Notes under the pieces: model-generated
The model's database searches: none
Seen by the model: the letters and a program-made list of their open reading frames with translations, nothing else
What the model was told of the DNA's origin: nothing
Assembly (NCBI RefSeq): GCF_018069895.1
Contig: NZ_JAGQDH010000008.1
Coordinates: forward strand, 83,594 to 147,593
DNA from: Roseovarius autotrophicus
GTDB lineage: Bacteria; Pseudomonadota; Alphaproteobacteria; Rhodobacterales; Rhodobacteraceae
Direction of reading: 5' to 3'
DNA length: 64,000 nucleotides
Shown here: positions 61,638-64,000 of the stretch, piece after piece
Layout: the number at the start of each line of letters is the position of its first letter
How positions within the stretch are numbered: position 1 is the first letter of the stretch
Position numbers and translations under genes: made by a program

Positions 61638-63019
61638 TCGGAGATCTCCTGCCTTTGGGTGACCGGCTCGGCCATCAACCACACGCCGCCATTGGGACGC
61701 AGCGTGAGGATCATCACCGGGTCGGGATCGCGGCCCGGAACGGGGGTGAAGCGGAAGCGTGACAGAAGCGTGGCGAGGATGATCACCGCCTCCTGAAGTG
61801 CAAAGCTTGCCCCGATGCAGATGCGCGGCCCGTCACCAAAGGGCAGGTAGGCGTAACGCTCGATTGCCTTGCGGTCGGCAAAGCGGTCGGGGTCGAAGCG
61901 GTCGGGTTCTGGCCAGAGCATGTGGTGGCGGTGCAGCGCGTAGATCGGGATGATCACGGTATCGCCGGGCCGGATCTCTCGGCCGCAAAGCGTATCGGGC
62001 CTGAGCGCCGTGCGCGAGACGATCCCCGCAGGCGGGTAGAGTCGCAGCGCCTCGTCGATGATCTGGCGGATATAGGGCAAGCGGGCCACATCCGCGCCGG
62101 TGGCGGCACGGCCCTGCAACACGGCCACGGCCTCGGCGCGGGCGCGGTCCTGCACGCTTTGGTCATAGGCGCAAAGGTAGAGCGACCAGCCAAGCGCAAG
62201 CGCGGTGGTCTCATGCCCCGCGACGATGAAGGTCAGCAGGTTGTCGCGCAATTCGGGCGTGCTCATCCGGCGTTTGGTCTCGGGGTCCTCGCCGTCAAGC
62301 AGCAGATCGAGCAGGTCGGGCACGCCCTCGGCGCCGCGCGCGCGGCGCGCCTCGACCGCCTCATCGGCCACACGCTTCATCCCGGCGACCGCGCCGCCCG
62401 ACATGATCCGCCCCGGACGCGGCACCCAGTCGGGTAGGCCCAGAATGTCGAAAAGGGATATGCGACCCGCCTCGGCGATATAGGCGTCGATGCCGCGATG
62501 CACGCCCTCGGCGTCAAAGGTGCCGTCGCCCGAGAATGTCACATCGGCGATGACGTCGAAGGTGGTGCGCACCATCTCTGCGGCCATATCGACGGCGCGC
62601 GGCCCCGCAGAAGCTATGCGCTCCGCGCTGCGTTCGGCCGCCGCCGTCATCACCGGGGCGAGGTTCATCACGTTGCGATGCGAGAAGACGGGCGCGGCCG
62701 CGCGCCGCTGCCAGCGCCAATGCGCGCCCTCGGCGATAAAGAGCGATTCGCCGATAGCGGGGCGTAAAAGGTTCTTGGTCACCAGCGATTTCGGGTAATT
62801 GTCCAGCTCTTCCAGAAGCATCCGCCGGATCGCGCCGGGGTCCATCACCATATGCCAGCGCTTGCCCGTCCGGCCAGAGACCATGGGTTGCCGCGTGGCG
62901 ATCTCGGGGATGATCGAGAGCACGTTCTCGCGCGCCGCGCGCAATGAGCCGAGGATGCCGAGGGGTTCGGTCACGAGCGGCACACGCACGGGTGTCGGGG
63001 CTGTCTCTGTCGCGGTCAT
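61634..63019 (-). CDS. Cytochrome P450
   Basis: The 461-aa protein has the P450 fold marks: I-helix VAGHETTALAL (oxygen-activating AGxxT), K-helix EALRLYPP (ExxR) and the heme loop FGDGPRICIG with Cys401 as heme ligand. It has no signal peptide and no fused reductase. The substrate is unknown; its sequence is of the fatty-acid/xenobiotic type rather than CYP101-like. The long open frame upstream is not needed: the ATG at 63019 gives the normal length. It is upstream of, and overlaps, the multicopper oxidase gene. Confidence 0.93.
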   Translation of the reverse strand: MTATETAPTPVRVPLVTEPLGILGSLRAARENVLSIIPEIATRQPMVSGRTGKRWHMVMDPGAIRRMLLEELDNYPKSLVTKNLLRPAIGESLFIAEGAHWRWQRRAAAPVFSHRNVMNLAPVMTAAAERSAERIASAGPRAVDMAAEMVRTTFDVIADVTFSGDGTFDAEGVHRGIDAYIAEAGRISLFDILGLPDWVPRPGRIMSGGAVAGMKRVADEAVEARRARGAEGVPDLLDLLLDGEDPETKRRMSTPELRDNLLTFIVAGHETTALALGWSLYLCAYDQSVQDRARAEAVAVLQGRAATGADVARLPYIRQIIDEALRLYPPAGIVSRTALRPDTLCGREIRPGDTVIIPIYALHRHHMLWPEPDRFDPDRFADRKAIERYAYLPFGDGPRICIGASFALQEAVIILATLLSRFRFTPVPGRDPDPVMILTLRPNGGVWLMAEPVTQRQEISE

Positions 63020-63131
63020 GGCGTTCCCTGTGGATGACCGGAATATAGGTCCGGCGGGGGCAGGGGGCAAATCATTGCGCTTGCGGAGTGGCTGGGCTAA
63101 GGCGGCCCGAGTTTGTGATGGGACGCGCCGC

Positions 63132-63767
63132 ATGATCCGCCTCTTTGCCCTTCTGGGAATTTTCGTTCTGGCCGCCTGCGCCGGGGCGAATGACCTCAAC
63201 AGGGACGTGCCCTACCTGGGCAATTTCCATCTTGGTCACAATGTGGTGGTCGCGCCCAACCTGACCAAGGGTCCCGCCTCGCGCGAGGCCACGAAGGAAG
63301 AATGGGTCGAGGCGATGACGCAGGCCATCTCCGATCGGCTGGGGCGGCACGAAGGCACCAGGCTTTACCATCTGGGGGTGAGCGTGGAGGGCTATGTGCT
63401 GGCCATTCCCGGCGTGCCATTGTTGATCTCGCCCAAATCGGCGCTCATTCTCAATGTCACGGCTTGGGACGATGCGGCGGGCAGGAAACTGAATGACAAG
63501 CCGCATATGATCACGGTGATGGAGTCGATTTCCGGCAACACGATCCTTGGCTCGGGGCTGACCCAGAGCAAGGAGGTGCAGATGGCGAACCTCAGCCGCA
63601 ATGCCGCGAGGCTGATCGAGAACTGGCTCAATCGTCAGAATGACGAATTTGGCTGGTTCGAGGATGACGGGCGTCCTGCCAACGAGAAGATCGGGCTGAT
63701 TTCCGGGCGCCCCGAGACCAGGCCGGAGCCCCCCGAGGCCGCGCCCGCTCTGGTCCCCGCCGAGTAG
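63132..63767 (+). CDS. Predicted lipoprotein of unknown function
   Basis: The 211-aa protein begins with a short signal ending in a lipobox (LAACAG, Cys at residue 16), so it is likely lipidated. The rest, for example NLTKGPASREATKEEW and YHLGVSVEGYVLAIPGVPLL, matches no family I can name. The C-terminus is proline- and acid-rich. It lies upstream of tuf on the same strand. A weak hairpin (GCGCG at 63772 with CGCGC at 63783, then TTTT) lies just downstream. Confidence 0.7.
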   Translation: MIRLFALLGIFVLAACAGANDLNRDVPYLGNFHLGHNVVVAPNLTKGPASREATKEEWVEAMTQAISDRLGRHEGTRLYHLGVSVEGYVLAIPGVPLLISPKSALILNVTAWDDAAGRKLNDKPHMITVMESISGNTILGSGLTQSKEVQMANLSRNAARLIENWLNRQNDEFGWFEDDGRPANEKIGLISGRPETRPEPPEAAPALVPAE

Positions 63768-63873
63768 GCAGGCGCGCCAAGACGCGCTTGATTTTCCCCG
63801 GATAAGGCACTAAACGGCGCGCGGAGCAAGAACCGGGCCCGGCGGCCCCCCAACTGACAAGGTGCCCTGAGAG

Positions 63874-64000
63874 ATGGCAAAGGAAAAGTTTGACCGTTCG
63901 AAACCGCATGTGAACATCGGCACGATTGGTCACGTTGACCACGGCAAGACGACGCTGACGGCGGCGATCACGAAGTATTTCGGCGAGTTCCGGGCCTATG
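63874..64000 (+). CDS. tuf: Elongation factor Tu (5' part, cut by window end)
   Basis: The first 42 codons ([16 protein letters not shown] followed by [16 protein letters not shown]) are the N-terminus of EF-Tu with its GTP-binding P-loop GHVDHGKT. The remainder lies beyond the window. GAGAG precedes the ATG. EF-Tu carries aminoacyl-tRNA to the ribosome. Confidence 0.95.
   Translation, partial: MAKEKFDRSKPHVNIGTIGHVDHGKTTLTAAITKYFGEFRAY

Noticed and set aside
1..64000. CRISPR arrays, insertion sequences, prophage, tRNA and rRNA genes
   Set aside because: No regularly spaced repeats, transposase or phage genes, or cloverleaf sequences were seen in the gaps or on either strand by eye; a tRNAscan or repeat search would be decisive.

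Overview
The window reads as chromosomal DNA of a marine-type alphaproteobacterium of the order Rhodobacterales (Roseobacter group). The basis is the high G+C content, dense operons with many ATGA and TGATG start/stop overlaps, and gene neighbourhoods typical of this order: hemD-mic60-hemY, chvI/chvG/hprK/rapZ/EIIA/HPr divergent from pckA, a DctBD-TRAP locus, L-cysteate sulfo-lyase, and a dimethylglycine-dehydrogenase-like oxidoreductase. I saw no insertion sequence, prophage, CRISPR array, rRNA or tRNA gene.

Layout: 1-2848 is the end of an aerobic cobalamin operon (cobB-cobA-cobF). 2917-9473 is a cell-envelope block: a glycosyltransferase, galE, galU, a KdsB-like sugar cytidylyltransferase, cysQ, a polysaccharide-type ABC permease and a PPP-type phosphatase. 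9661-12381 (minus) is the coupled set tsaD-gpsA-yciI-EVE. 12452-16025 is hemD, mitofilin/Mic60 and hemY. 16054-22380 is a two-component system (dctB, dctD) and a TRAP transporter (dctP, dctQ, dctM). 22461-28284 is a small flagellar cluster (motB, flgE, flgK, flgL, flgI) with two CtrA-like boxes. 28290-31623 holds pncB, a LysR regulator and cuyA.

31735-34596 is pheT and ytoQ. 34593-39983 (minus) is the chvI-chvG-hprK-rapZ-EIIA-HPr-acyltransferase operon, divergent from pckA. 42151-44559 is the two-domain FAD/GcvT oxidoreductase. 44601-50671 is a TPP-riboswitch-led thiamine operon (thiD-O-S-G-E-F-Y-tenA), followed by gatB. 52368-63767 is a mixed housekeeping stretch: parC, a short-chain dehydrogenase, a HIG1-like small membrane protein, PduO adenosyltransferase, etfBA, a DUF6473-like protein, 3-hydroxybutyryl-CoA dehydrogenase, a coupled cytochrome P450/multicopper oxidase pair and a lipoprotein. 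The start of tuf is cut by the window edge.

No wholly new gene system is obvious. The best leads are regulatory or variant-protein signals: an NtrC-type activator (DctD) whose GAFTGA loop is deleted, next to a perfect 14-bp palindrome before the TRAP operon; CtrA-type boxes before motB and flgE; a hairpin that would cover the motB ribosome-binding site; two 13-bp direct repeats 21 bp apart before pckA; a KdsB homologue with an altered metal-site motif; a ThiF fused to a rhodanese-like tail without its zinc cysteines; and a P450 translationally coupled to a Tat-exported multicopper oxidase.
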